A stretch of DNA of 64,000 nt from Azospirillum brasilense (GTDB lineage Bacteria; Pseudomonadota; Alphaproteobacteria; Azospirillales; Azospirillaceae): contig NZ_VITI01000011.1 of the NCBI RefSeq assembly GCF_007827795.1, forward strand, positions 62,001 to 126,000, given 5' to 3'. Shown here piece after piece: positions 37,661-46,332 of this stretch. The notes under the pieces are model-generated. The model saw only the letters and a program-made list of their open reading frames with translations, ran no database searches and was not told where the DNA came from. Each line of letters begins with the position of its first letter. The first letter of the stretch is position 1. The translations under genes were made by a program, and so were the position numbers.

Positions 37661-38482
37661 TCAGCGGCGGCGCCAGCGGCCGAAACGCTCTTCGACCTTC
37701 TGAACCAGGATGGTCAGCGCGTTGGCGAGCAGGGCCACCACCAGGACCGGGGCGAAGGCCTTGGCCGTCTCGAACGCGTTGGTGTAGTTGATGATCAGGC
37801 CGCCGAGGCCGGAGATGGAGGTCAGGAACTCCGCCACGATCATCGCGATGATGCCGCGGCCGAGCGCGATGCGCAGGCCGCTCGCCACGTAGGGAAGGGC
37901 GTAGGGCGCGATGATCTTGCGGTAGACCATGAGCCGCGAGGCCATGAAGGCCTTGCCGATGTCCAGGTAGTGACGGTCGACGTTCTTCACGCCGGTGACC
38001 GTGTTGATGATCACCGGGAAGACCGCGAACAGGATGATGATCGTGATCTTCGCCAGGAAGCCGATGCCCACCCACAGCATCAGGATGGGGATCAGCGCCA
38101 CCAGCGGCATGGCGTAGAGCGCGTTGATGTAGGGATCGAGAATCACCTCCACCGTGCGGTTCGTGCCCATCGCGAAGCCGATCACGATGCCGATGACCGA
38201 GGCGATGATGAAGCCCAGAACGAAGGTCGACATGCTGTCGATGGTCGCCGAGAAAAGCTCGCCGTTCAGCAGCAGTTCCCAGGTCGCCACGGCGATGTCG
38301 CTGGGCACCGCGACCAGCAGCTTGTTGGCGTCGCGCGCCGCGAATTCCCAGACGGCGAGCAGCAGGACCAGCGTGCCGAGTTGAAGCAGCCGTTCGCGGC
38401 GCCTCTGCCGGTTGGGGTCGGACGCCGCCGCAGGCTCGTCGGCGCTTTTTGAAACGGCGCTCGCTTGTGCACTCTGCTGCAC
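37661..38482 (-). CDS. ABC transporter permease, NitT/TauT type (SsuC/TauC-like)
   Basis: A 273-residue inner-membrane channel subunit. A cytoplasmic N-terminal tail of about 35 residues is followed by six helices and the EAA-like loop region (DRHYLDIGKAFMASRLMVYRKII). The GTG start at 38482 has AGGAGG five bases before it. First gene of the operon that runs to 33836 and divergent from the GntR regulator. Confidence 0.92.
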   Translation of the reverse strand: MQQSAQASAVSKSADEPAAASDPNRQRRRERLLQLGTLVLLLAVWEFAARDANKLLVAVPSDIAVATWELLLNGELFSATIDSMSTFVLGFIIASVIGIVIGFAMGTNRTVEVILDPYINALYAMPLVALIPILMLWVGIGFLAKITIIILFAVFPVIINTVTGVKNVDRHYLDIGKAFMASRLMVYRKIIAPYALPYVASGLRIALGRGIIAMIVAEFLTSISGLGGLIINYTNAFETAKAFAPVLVVALLANALTILVQKVEERFGRWRRR

Positions 38483-38609
38483 GCCTGCCTCCTGTGTGCG
38501 AGGTGATGGTATGGTGTGGTGAGTGTGGCGTTTGCCGCCATGGGCCGCCGCTATGGGCCACCGTTGATACGTATGCTAATCGAAGGTGGTATTGTAGCGC
38601 AAGCAGATC

Positions 38610-38624
38610 GTCATACTGTCTGAC
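38610..38624. promoter_or_regulatory. Near-palindromic operator between divergent operon and GntR regulator
   Basis: GTCATACTGTCTGAC is a 15-base inverted repeat with one mismatched pair around a central base. It is 16 bases before the GntR start and about 128 bases before the permease start. It is likely the site for the FCD-class GntR protein; the rest of this gap is A/T-rich and probably holds both promoters. Confidence 0.55.
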
Positions 38625-38639
38625 AAGAAGAGAAATTTT

Positions 38640-39314
38640 ATGTCAAATTTGCCGATAAATATCGTCCGCGTCGCCGCTCCCCTGCGCCAGCAGGTGATCG
38701 ACCTGTTGCGCGCGGCCATCGCCGACGGGCGCTATTCCCCCGGCGACCGGCTGGTCGAGCGCGAGCTGTGCGAGACGCTGCAGGTCAGCCGCCCGATCCT
38801 GCGGGAGGCCCTGCGCCAGCTGGAGGCGGAGGGGCTGGTCCACAACATTCCCCAGCGCGGGCTGGAGGTGGTGACCCTGACGGTGGAGGATGTCCGGCAG
38901 ATCTATCAGGTGCGTGGCGCGCTGGAGAGCCTCGCGGCGGCGGAGTTCATCGCGCAGGCCAGCCCGGAGCAATGGGCGATCCTCGCCGACGCCATGGCGG
39001 CCTTCGAGGCGGCGGCGGCGGAAGGAGTGCCGTCGCGCATCCGCACGGCGAAGACCATGGTCTATGACACGCTGATCGCCGGCTGCGGCAATCCGACGAT
39101 GGCGCAGATCCTGAAGGCGCTGCACAACCGCATCCAGCTGCTGCGTGGGGTGTCGCTGGCCGAGCCGGGGCGGCTGCCCAACACGATCCGCGAGATCCGC
39201 GAGATCTACGAGGCGATGACCGCCCGCGACACCGCCCGCACGCGCCAGCTCTACGACGAGCACATCGCCAGCGCCGCCCGCGTCACCATGCAGGCTTTAA
39301 CCGCCGGACGCTGA
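38640..39314 (+). CDS. GntR-family regulator, FCD subfamily
   Basis: A 224-residue regulator with an N-terminal winged helix-turn-helix (about residues 14-75, with SPGDRLVERELCETLQVSRP) and a C-terminal FCD domain. A GAAGAGAA stretch precedes the ATG. It is divergent from the NitT/TauT importer operon and probably controls it, with the imported compound or a breakdown product as effector. Confidence 0.88.
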   Translation: MSNLPINIVRVAAPLRQQVIDLLRAAIADGRYSPGDRLVERELCETLQVSRPILREALRQLEAEGLVHNIPQRGLEVVTLTVEDVRQIYQVRGALESLAAAEFIAQASPEQWAILADAMAAFEAAAAEGVPSRIRTAKTMVYDTLIAGCGNPTMAQILKALHNRIQLLRGVSLAEPGRLPNTIREIREIYEAMTARDTARTRQLYDEHIASAARVTMQALTAGR

Positions 39315-39334
39315 TTGGACGGCGCCGATGGCGA

Positions 39335-39511
39335 TCAGGCGCCGCCGATGCCCTCGGTGAAGGTTTCGCCGGTCCTGGGGTCGATGTCCTCGCCGGTTCC
39401 CGGCGTGCCGGGCGCGGCCTCGTCGCGCTCACCGACTGGCTTCCGGCTGTTCGGGTCGTAGCTGCGCGGGGGATGGATGCCGGTGTCGTCCGGCTTCTTC
39501 GGGTCGCTCAT
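39335..39511 (-). CDS. Small acidic polar protein, unknown
   Basis: A 58-residue protein rich in Pro, Asp, Glu and Gly (PRSYDPNSRKPVGERDEA), with no Cys or hydrophobic stretch, so probably disordered and cytoplasmic. The ATG at 39511 follows GAGGTGGC on the minus strand. It resembles small hypothetical proteins of the same length in related bacteria. No function assigned. Confidence 0.6.
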   Translation of the reverse strand: MSDPKKPDDTGIHPPRSYDPNSRKPVGERDEAAPGTPGTGEDIDPRTGETFTEGIGGA

Positions 39512-39610
39512 GCGCCACCTCTGCGAAAGGGATTGCAACCTTCCCGTCAACAAGGGCGGCGGCGTATCCTCACGCAAGCCGGCGACGCGCCGACAGGGAA
39601 GGGACACACC

Positions 39611-40090
39611 ATGACGACCGCCAAAAACACCATCTGCCTCTGGTACGACAAGGACGCGGAGGCCGCGGCCCGCTTCTACGCCACGGTCTTTCCCGACAGC
39701 GCGGTGGGGGCCGTTCACCGTGCGCCCGGCGATTACCCGTCCGGCAAGGCGGGCGACGTGCTGACGGTGCAGTTTACGGTCGCCGGCATTCCCTGCCTCG
39801 GCCTCAACGGCGGGCCGACGTTCAAGCACAACGAAGCCTTCTCGTTCCAGATCGCCACCGACGATCAGGAGGAGACCGACCGTTACTGGAACGCCATCGT
39901 CGGCAATGGCGGCCAGGAAAGCGCCTGCGGCTGGTGCAAGGACCGCTGGGGCGTTTCCTGGCAGATCACCCCGCGCGTGTTGACCGAGGCGTTGGCGGCC
40001 GGCGGCGGCGAAGCCAGGCGCGCCTTCGAAGCGATGATGGGCATGACGAAGATCGACGTCGCCGCGATCGAGGCCGCGCGGCGCGGCTGA
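39611..40090 (+). CDS. VOC-superfamily protein (PhnB/3-demethylubiquinone methyltransferase-like domain)
   Basis: A 159-residue protein with the beta-alpha-beta pattern of the vicinal-oxygen-chelate fold: NTICLWYDKDAEAAARFYATVFP at the start and GWCKDRWGVSWQITP near residue 115, both standard for the PhnB-like group. No methyltransferase motif is present, so the old family name is misleading. GAAGGGACACACC precedes the ATG. Function unknown. Confidence 0.88.
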   Translation: MTTAKNTICLWYDKDAEAAARFYATVFPDSAVGAVHRAPGDYPSGKAGDVLTVQFTVAGIPCLGLNGGPTFKHNEAFSFQIATDDQEETDRYWNAIVGNGGQESACGWCKDRWGVSWQITPRVLTEALAAGGGEARRAFEAMMGMTKIDVAAIEAARRG

Positions 40091-40109
40091 CGATCCCCGA
40101 AGAGAAGGA

Positions 40110-41543
40110 TCACCGTCCCGAAGCCGGCGCCTCCACGGCCTCCGCCGCGCCGCTCGCGGGAACGCGCAGCAGGCTGGTCAGGCCGCCCGCCAAAGTGAGG
40201 GCGGCGGCCACGGCGAGGCCGAGGCGCGGCGCGGCTTCCGGGCCGGACAGCAGCGAGAACAGCACGGTCATGAGCACCGCGCCGGCGGTCTGCCCGACCA
40301 GACGCGCGGTGCCCTGCATCCCTCCGGCGGCGCCGCTGCGCGCCTTGGGCACGGTCAGCAGCATGTTGCGGTTGTTGGGCGTCTGGAACAGCCCGAAGCC
40401 GAAACCGCACATCACCATGAAGGCCAGCAGCGGCCGCGGGTCATCCCCGAGCGGCCAGACCGCCGCCAGGGCGAGGCCGGCGGCGAGGAGCAGGCCGCCC
40501 ACGGCACACAGCCAGCCCGTCCCCACGCGGTCGGACAGCCGGCCCGCGATGGGTGCGGCGACGGCGGTCGCCAGCGGCCACGGCACCAGGAACAGCCCCG
40601 CCGTGACGATGTCCTGCCCGAGCCCGTGCTGCAGGTGGAAGGGCAGGGCCACGGCAGCGGCCATCTGGCCGGTGAAGCAGAGGACGGAGGCAACCACCGA
40701 CAGGCGGAATGAGCGCACCCGCAACAGATCGAGCGGCACCAGCGGGGCCTCGCGTTCCTTTTCGCGCCGGACCAATCCGGCGAGGCAGAGCGCCGCGGCC
40801 AGCAGCAGTGCGCCGCCGCGCAGGGGCTGCGCCGCGACGGTCTCGGCCCCCATCACCAGGGCGGCGAAGAATCCGGCGTTGAGGGCGACGCTGGCGGGAT
40901 CGAGGCGGCGCCTGGTTCCCGCGACGGCGGGCAGCGCGCGGGCGGTCACCAGAACGACGAGACCGACCGGGATATTGACCGCGAACAGGAACGGCCAGGG
41001 GGCGACGGCGAGGATGCCCGCCCCGATCGTCGGCCCCGCCGCCGAGGCCAGCGCGATGGCCAGCGCGTTCCAGCCGATGGCGGCGCCGAGCAACCGCTGC
41101 GGATAGACGAAGCGCAGCAGCGCGACGCCCAGCGCCATCACCGCCGCGCCGCCGAGCCCCTGCACGAAGCGCGCGGCGATCAGCCAGGGCAGCGTCGGCG
41201 CCAGGGCACAGCCGGCGGAGGCCGCGGAGAACAGCAGCACCCCGCCGGTGAACACCCGGCGGTGCCCGAGACTCTCGCCGAGGGCGCCGATGGGCAAGAG
41301 TGCGATCACCAGCGCCAGCTGGTAGGCGGTGATGATCCAGACGGTGTCGGCGGGCGGAACCCCGAGGGTGCCGGCGACGGTCGGCAAGGCGATGTTGGCG
41401 ATGGCGCCGTCGAGCACGACGAGCACGATCGCGGCGATGACGGACGCGGCGGCCACGGCGCGGCGGGGCATCGGCAGCCCGTCCGGATTTGGGCCATCCG
41501 GATGCGGGGTATCTGGTGTTCGGGCGATGGCGGAACGGGGCAT
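40110..41543 (-). CDS. MFS transporter, DHA2-type drug efflux family
   Basis: A 477-residue protein with about 14 membrane helices. The family motif region GALGESLGHRRVF lies between helices 2 and 3 and the antiporter-type motif near helix 5 (LGAAIGWNALAIALASAAGPTIGAG). It exports hydrophobic compounds in exchange for protons; the substrate is unknown. The ATG at 41543 with GGAG six bases upstream is chosen over a TTG at 41570. It is divergent from a LysR regulator that shares its promoter region. Confidence 0.92.
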   Translation of the reverse strand: MPRSAIARTPDTPHPDGPNPDGLPMPRRAVAAASVIAAIVLVVLDGAIANIALPTVAGTLGVPPADTVWIITAYQLALVIALLPIGALGESLGHRRVFTGGVLLFSAASAGCALAPTLPWLIAARFVQGLGGAAVMALGVALLRFVYPQRLLGAAIGWNALAIALASAAGPTIGAGILAVAPWPFLFAVNIPVGLVVLVTARALPAVAGTRRRLDPASVALNAGFFAALVMGAETVAAQPLRGGALLLAAALCLAGLVRREKEREAPLVPLDLLRVRSFRLSVVASVLCFTGQMAAAVALPFHLQHGLGQDIVTAGLFLVPWPLATAVAAPIAGRLSDRVGTGWLCAVGGLLLAAGLALAAVWPLGDDPRPLLAFMVMCGFGFGLFQTPNNRNMLLTVPKARSGAAGGMQGTARLVGQTAGAVLMTVLFSLLSGPEAAPRLGLAVAAALTLAGGLTSLLRVPASGAAEAVEAPASGR

Positions 41544-41607
41544 CGGCGTCTCCAACGGTGGTTGGATCAACTATGCCCGCCGCTGGAGATGGCGGAAGAC
41601 GCCGCCT

Positions 41608-41626
41608 ATGCAGGTTATTCCTGCAT
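41608..41626. promoter_or_regulatory. LysR-type operator in the MFS/lysR intergenic region
   Basis: ATGCAGG-TTATT-CCTGCAT is a perfect 7-base inverted repeat with a 5-base centre, and it includes a T-N11-A arrangement as in LysR boxes. It lies in the 111-base gap between the MFS start (41543) and the chosen LysR start (41655). Confidence 0.65.
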
Positions 41627-41654
41627 GGAACGCCATGTGTTAGCCTTGGCGCCG

Positions 41655-42572
41655 ATGGCCGATCCCGATCTCAACCTTCTCATCGCGCTCGACGCGCTGT
41701 TGGCGGAGGGCAGCGTCGTCAAGGCGGCGCGTCGGCTCGGCCTCAGCGATTCCGCGATGAGCCGCACCCTGGCGCGCCTGCGCGAGGTCACCGGGGACCC
41801 GCTGCTCGTCCGGGCCGGGCGCGGCCTCGTCCCGACGCCGCGGGCCATCCAGTTGCGGGAGCGGGTGCCCGGCCTCGCCGAGGAGGTCCGCGCGGTTCTG
41901 CGTCCGGCGGAAGCCATCGACATCGCCCGGCTGGAGCGCAGCTTCACCCTGCGCGCCAGCGAGAGCTTCATCGAGGTCTACGCCGCCCGGCTGGTCGGCC
42001 GCGTCGCCGCCGAAGCCCCCGGCGTCCTGCTGCGCTTCGCGCCGCGGGGGAACCGCGACGCGCAGGCGTTGCGCGACGGTCTGATCGACCTCGACATCGG
42101 GGTGCATTCGGAAACCACGCCGGAGCTGAAGGTGCAGAGCCTGCTGCGCGACCGGCTGGTCGCCGCCGTGCGGGAGGGCCATCCGCTGACCCGGCTGGAG
42201 ACGGTGACGCCGGAACAGTACGCCGCCTGCGGCCATGTGCTGACCTCGCGGCGCGGGCTGGTGCGGGACCGGGTGGACGAGGCGCTGGCCGCCCTCGGCC
42301 TCGCCCGCAAGGTGGTGGCCGTGGTGCCGAGCTTCCCGGCGGCCCTGGCGATTGTCCGCGCCTCCGACCTGACCGCCCTGGTGTCCGAGCGTCAGCTCGC
42401 CGCGGGCGTGGCCGGGGTCCGCACCCTGCCGCTTCCCATCGCCCTGGCCATCGTCTTGGATGAGGTCGTGGTGACGCAGATGTGGCACCCCCGGCAGGAC
42501 GCCGACCCGGCCCACCGCTGGCTGCGCGGGGTGGTGCTTGGCGCCTGTCGTGAGGCGGCGGGCGCGGCCTGA
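41655..42572 (+). CDS. LysR-family transcriptional regulator
   Basis: A 305-residue regulator. The helix-turn-helix is about residues 7-65 (LNLLIALDALLAEGSVVKAARRLGLSDSAMSRTLARLRE), followed by a substrate-binding-type effector domain. The ATG at 41655 keeps the usual short leader before the helix-turn-helix and leaves the palindrome at 41608-41626 free; an ATG at 41625 would sit on it. It probably controls the divergent efflux gene in response to a transported compound. Confidence 0.9.
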   Translation: MADPDLNLLIALDALLAEGSVVKAARRLGLSDSAMSRTLARLREVTGDPLLVRAGRGLVPTPRAIQLRERVPGLAEEVRAVLRPAEAIDIARLERSFTLRASESFIEVYAARLVGRVAAEAPGVLLRFAPRGNRDAQALRDGLIDLDIGVHSETTPELKVQSLLRDRLVAAVREGHPLTRLETVTPEQYAACGHVLTSRRGLVRDRVDEALAALGLARKVVAVVPSFPAALAIVRASDLTALVSERQLAAGVAGVRTLPLPIALAIVLDEVVVTQMWHPRQDADPAHRWLRGVVLGACREAAGAA

Positions 42573-42877
42573 TTTGACAAGCGTGAACTGGGTGGCAGGA
42601 GGCGACAGGGGAGGGTGCCGGCTTTCTGCAAAGCGCCATCACCGGCCCCCAGGGCGCACCCATAATCTTGCGTTTTGACGCCCTGACCCACGCCTCGGCG
42701 CCTTCTGCCGGTCAGTCTACACATTACCCAGCCGTCCACCCACCACCACACTTCGCCCGCATGGCATGGAAGCAAGTAAGAATGCGACTTGTTCGCAATT
42801 ACATTTTGCCCTATAGGTCGGCCGCTCGGGGGAGGATTCCGGGGGTCTGTTCAATCCGGTGGCTGGGAGGCCGATCC
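42573..42877. other. 305-base non-coding stretch before the AraC gene
   Basis: No convincing gene on either strand; an open frame on the minus strand through the first half is a shadow of the LysR gene's end. The second half turns A/T-rich near 42780-42820, where a promoter-like sequence lies. Confidence 0.5.
42789..42817 (+). promoter_or_regulatory. Sigma-70-like promoter for the AraC regulator
   Basis: TTGTTC (42789-42794), a 17-base spacer, then TATAGG (42812-42817), about 60 bases before the AraC start. AATGCGA and TCGCAATT around the -35 form an imperfect inverted repeat (42782-42798) that could be a repressor site. Confidence 0.45.
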
Positions 42878-43762
42878 ATGCCGTTCCATCCCAGAATGCA
42901 AAGCAGCACGGAAGGGTTCACCATCCTCGGGGACCTTCAGTGGCGCGCCTGGAACGGGATGATCGCCGATATCTGGAACGTCGCCTGCGATCGGAACGGC
43001 CAGGGCGAGTATGTGTCCGAAGCCCCGCGGCTGGTGGTGGTCCTCGATCAGGTGGGGGAGGGCGGGCTGCACGTCACCGCCTCGCCCGGCCGCGGCGAGG
43101 CCGGCCGGCTCAGCCGGCGCGAGCCGCTGAGCTATGTGCCCGCCGGCCTGCGGGTGTGGTCGCGCACGGTGAACGTCCGCCGGCTCACCCATCTCGACCT
43201 CCATTTCGACATGTCCGTGCTGGGGGGCCGCCTCGTGGACGGGCTGGATGTCCGGGGCATGGAGCGGCCGCGGCTGAATTTCGCGGATGACCGGCTGTTC
43301 GCGCTGGCCCGCCTGATCGCGGCGGAATGCCGGACGTCGGGGAACCTGCACGACCTCTATGGCGAGAGCCTGATGGCCGCGCTGTTCGTCGGCCTCGCGC
43401 AGGCGGAGCCCGTCGCCGACCGCAAGCGGGGGCAACTGCCGCCGCGCCAGTTGAAGCGCGTCACCGACTACATCGAGGAGCATTGCGGCCGTCCCATCCG
43501 CCTGCAGGAACTGGCCGAACTGACCGGCCTGTCCACCACCCATTTCTGCACCGCCTTCAAAGCTTCGACCGGCCTGCCGCCCCACAAATGGCAGATGCGG
43601 GTCCGCGTCGAACGGGCCAAGAGCCTGCTGACCGGATCGGACATGACGCTGGCCGCCGCCGCAGTGATGGCGGGCTTCTCCGATCAGGCGCACCTGACTC
43701 GCGTTTTCCGCCAGATCGTCGGCACCACACCCGCCGCGTGGCTGCGCAACCAGTGCGGCTGA
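42878..43762 (+). CDS. AraC-family transcriptional regulator
   Basis: A 294-residue regulator. The N-terminal part of about 170 residues is a sensing domain. The C-terminal 110 residues hold the two helix-turn-helix units of the family (RVTDYIEEHCGRPIRLQELAELTGLSTTHFCTAFKASTG, then LAAAAVMAGFSDQAHLTRVFRQIVG). GGGAGG lies seven bases before the ATG. It directly precedes the siderophore receptor, so, like PchR or YbtA, it may switch on that receptor when its siderophore is present. That is inferred from position and family. Confidence 0.9.
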   Translation: MPFHPRMQSSTEGFTILGDLQWRAWNGMIADIWNVACDRNGQGEYVSEAPRLVVVLDQVGEGGLHVTASPGRGEAGRLSRREPLSYVPAGLRVWSRTVNVRRLTHLDLHFDMSVLGGRLVDGLDVRGMERPRLNFADDRLFALARLIAAECRTSGNLHDLYGESLMAALFVGLAQAEPVADRKRGQLPPRQLKRVTDYIEEHCGRPIRLQELAELTGLSTTHFCTAFKASTGLPPHKWQMRVRVERAKSLLTGSDMTLAAAAVMAGFSDQAHLTRVFRQIVGTTPAAWLRNQCG

Positions 43763-43865
43763 GGCGGGGCATCGCCCGACGCACCGCCCGACGTGCCCTG
43801 GGACCGACGAATGCCGGAAGATCGTCCAACCCGTCCAAAGACCGTTCAATCGCGCCGCTTCATGC

Positions 43866-43884
43866 ACATGCTAATCATTCGCAA
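43866..43884. promoter_or_regulatory. Fur-like site upstream of the second TonB receptor
   Basis: ACATGCTAATCATTCGCAA contains the 11-mer AATCATTCGCA (43873-43883) that also lies upstream of the first receptor at 12783-12793. It is 75 bases before the receptor start. The match to a full Fur consensus is partial. Confidence 0.45.
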
Positions 43885-43958
43885 CAACGAGGGCGCTTCG
43901 GGACCCGCCGGTCCGAAGGCGTTTCGCGGATGCCGCATACAGTCCGAGGCCGATTGCG

Positions 43959-46112
43959 ATGAGTGATATTTCCAACAAGCGACTGACCCGCTTCCTTTTG
44001 AACGGCACGGCGCTCGCCGCCCTGCTGGTGCCGGCGCTCGCCCAGGCGCAGGGAACGACCGCTCCGGCGGTTCTGGCTCCGGTGACCGTCGAGGGCGACC
44101 GGTCCGCCGACACCGCGACCAGCCCGGTCCGCGGCTACGTTCCCGGCCGCTCGGCCACGGGGTCCAAGACCGACATTCCGCTGGAGGCGGTCCCGCAATC
44201 CGTCTCGGTGATCGGGCGCGAGGAGATGGACGACCGCGGCGCGCAGAAGGTGGACGAGGCGCTGCGCTACACCCCCGGCGTCTTCAGCCAGCCCTTCGGC
44301 CCGGACAGCGACACCAACTGGATCTTCATCCGCGGCTTCCAGGCGACGCAGACCGGCATCTACCAGGACGGGCTCCAGCTCTACAGCTACGGCTTCGGCG
44401 GCCAGTTCGTGGACAGCTACACGCTGGAGCGGATCGAGGTGCTGCGCGGCGCCTCGTCCGTGCTCTATGGCGGCAGCAACCCCGGCGGTCTGGTGAATTA
44501 CGTCTCCAGGCGGCCCGGCGACACGCCGGTGCGCTCGGTCGAGGCGGGGATCAACCAGCACGGCACCGCCCATCTCGGCCTGGACGTCGGCGGCGCCATC
44601 GACCCGACGCTGAGCTACCGGCTGACCGGGCGCATCGCCGGCGGCGACAGCTACACCGACTTCGCGGACGGCTTCCGCGGCACCATTTCGCCGAGTTTCA
44701 AGTGGTCGCCGAACGAGCGCAGCACGCTGACGGTGCTGACCAACTACACCGACATCGACGAGACGCACAACGGCGGCGCCTTCCTGCCCTATGTCGGCAC
44801 GGTGAAGCCGGCCCCCTTCGGGCGGATCGACCGCAAGGCCAACTTCACCGAGCCGGACATCGACACCTACCGGCGCCGTCAGGCCTCCATCGGCTACGAG
44901 TTCGAGCACCGCTTTGACAACGACCTGACCTTCCGCCAGAACGCCCGCTACGGCTACAGCCGGGTCCACGAGGTCACGGTCTATCCCTTCGGCTACAACG
45001 GCTTCTCGGCGGTGCCGACCGATCCGAACAACCTGCTGTCGCGCATCAATTTCGAGCACACGACCAAGGTCAACACCTTCCTGATCGACAACCAGCTCGA
45101 ATCCAAGTGGCAGACCGGTCCGGTCGCCCACACGGCGCTGGTCGGCGTCGATTACAAGTATTTCAAGATGGATCAGGTGCAGGCTTCGGGCTCGGCCACG
45201 CCGATCAGCGCCACCAACCCGGTCTACGGCGCCGCGCAGGGCCAGCGCTTCTCCTACATCGACCAGGAGCTGACGATGGGTCAGCTTGGCGTCTACCTCC
45301 AGGACCAGATGCGCTTCGGCCAGGGCTTCCTGGTGACGCTGAACGGGCGCTACGACATCGCCTCGACCGACGCCGACGGCACGCCCGCCTACGACGGCAA
45401 GGACGGCAAGTTCAGCGGGCGCGCCGGTCTGGCCTACGAGTTCGCCAACGGCGTGACGCCCTATGTCAGCGCCTCCACCTTCTTCAACCCGGTGCTGGGA
45501 TCGTCGGCGGTGGCCGGCGTGTTCAAGCCGGAAACCGGCCAGCAGTACGAGGTCGGCGTCAAGTACCGCCCGGCCTGGATGGACGCCATCTTCACCGCGG
45601 CCCTGTTCGACCTGACGCGCACCAACGTGGTGACCGGCGCCTTCAACGCCGAGACGCAGCTGGGCGAGGTCAATTCGCGGGGCATCGAGCTTGAGGCCAA
45701 GGCCAACATCACGCCGAACCTGAAGGCGGTCGCCTCCTTCACCGCGCTCGACCTCGACATCAAGAAGGACGCCAACCCGGCGCTGATCGGCAAGACCCCC
45801 TACATCGTGCCGCAGATCCAGGGCTCGGCATTCCTCGACTACACCTTCCGGGAAAATGCGCTGGACGGCGTGTCGGTGGGCGGCGGCGTGCGCTACGTCG
45901 GCTCGTCCTGGGCCGACAACGAGAACACGCTGAAGGTCCCCGCCGCCACTGTCTTCGACGCGCGGATCGGCTACAAGCCCGCCGCCTGGGGCGTGAATCT
46001 CGCCGTCACCAACCTGTTCGACAAGGAGTATGTGGCGAGCTGCCAGACCCAGTTCTCCTGCGGCTACGCCGAGGGCCGGACCGCTCTGCTGACCGTCAAC
46101 ATGACGTGGTGA
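43959..46112 (+). CDS. TonB-dependent siderophore receptor (FhuA/FoxA-like)
   Basis: A 717-residue outer-membrane receptor. The signal peptide is cleaved near AQA (about residue 29). It has a TonB-box-like segment (PAVLAPVTVEGDRS), a plug domain (PLEAVPQSVSVIGREEMDDRGA, GFQATQTGIYQDGLQ, LERIEVLRGASSVLYGGSNPGGLVNYVSRRP) and a 22-stranded-type barrel ending in TALLTVNMTW. It has no STN domain, in contrast to the receptor at 12895. It is followed by FhuCDB-type genes, so the siderophore is probably of hydroxamate type, but this is an inference. Confidence 0.94.
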   Translation: MSDISNKRLTRFLLNGTALAALLVPALAQAQGTTAPAVLAPVTVEGDRSADTATSPVRGYVPGRSATGSKTDIPLEAVPQSVSVIGREEMDDRGAQKVDEALRYTPGVFSQPFGPDSDTNWIFIRGFQATQTGIYQDGLQLYSYGFGGQFVDSYTLERIEVLRGASSVLYGGSNPGGLVNYVSRRPGDTPVRSVEAGINQHGTAHLGLDVGGAIDPTLSYRLTGRIAGGDSYTDFADGFRGTISPSFKWSPNERSTLTVLTNYTDIDETHNGGAFLPYVGTVKPAPFGRIDRKANFTEPDIDTYRRRQASIGYEFEHRFDNDLTFRQNARYGYSRVHEVTVYPFGYNGFSAVPTDPNNLLSRINFEHTTKVNTFLIDNQLESKWQTGPVAHTALVGVDYKYFKMDQVQASGSATPISATNPVYGAAQGQRFSYIDQELTMGQLGVYLQDQMRFGQGFLVTLNGRYDIASTDADGTPAYDGKDGKFSGRAGLAYEFANGVTPYVSASTFFNPVLGSSAVAGVFKPETGQQYEVGVKYRPAWMDAIFTAALFDLTRTNVVTGAFNAETQLGEVNSRGIELEAKANITPNLKAVASFTALDLDIKKDANPALIGKTPYIVPQIQGSAFLDYTFRENALDGVSVGGGVRYVGSSWADNENTLKVPAATVFDARIGYKPAAWGVNLAVTNLFDKEYVASCQTQFSCGYAEGRTALLTVNMTW

Positions 46113-46122
46113 CCAGGTTAAT

Positions 46123-46314
46123 CCCCTCTCCCCTCTGCTCACGCGCAAACACAGTTTGCGCTGACGCGACAGGCGGACCTTTGGTCCGCCGAAAGCGGGG
46201 AGAGGGTTAGGGTGAGGGGGTTGCGCTTTTGCCGAACGTGCCGCCACGGACATCCCCCTCACCCTCCCCACGCCTGCGGCGCGGGTCCCCTCCCTCTCCC
46301 CGGAGGGGCGAGGG
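46123..46314. repeat. BIME-like palindromic repeat, enlarged copy
   Basis: The left CCCTCTCCCC and its partner GGGGAGAGGG are pushed apart by about 60 bases. That insert carries two more perfect hairpins: GCGCAAAC/GTTTGCGC (46143-46161) and GGCGGACC/GGTCCGCC (46172-46190). The usual GGTGAGGGGGTTGCGC and CCCCCTCACC sequences and a closing CCCTCTCC hairpin follow. It lies between the receptor and the ATPase gene. Confidence 0.82.
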
Positions 46315-46332
46315 ATATAGAGGTGAAGACCG

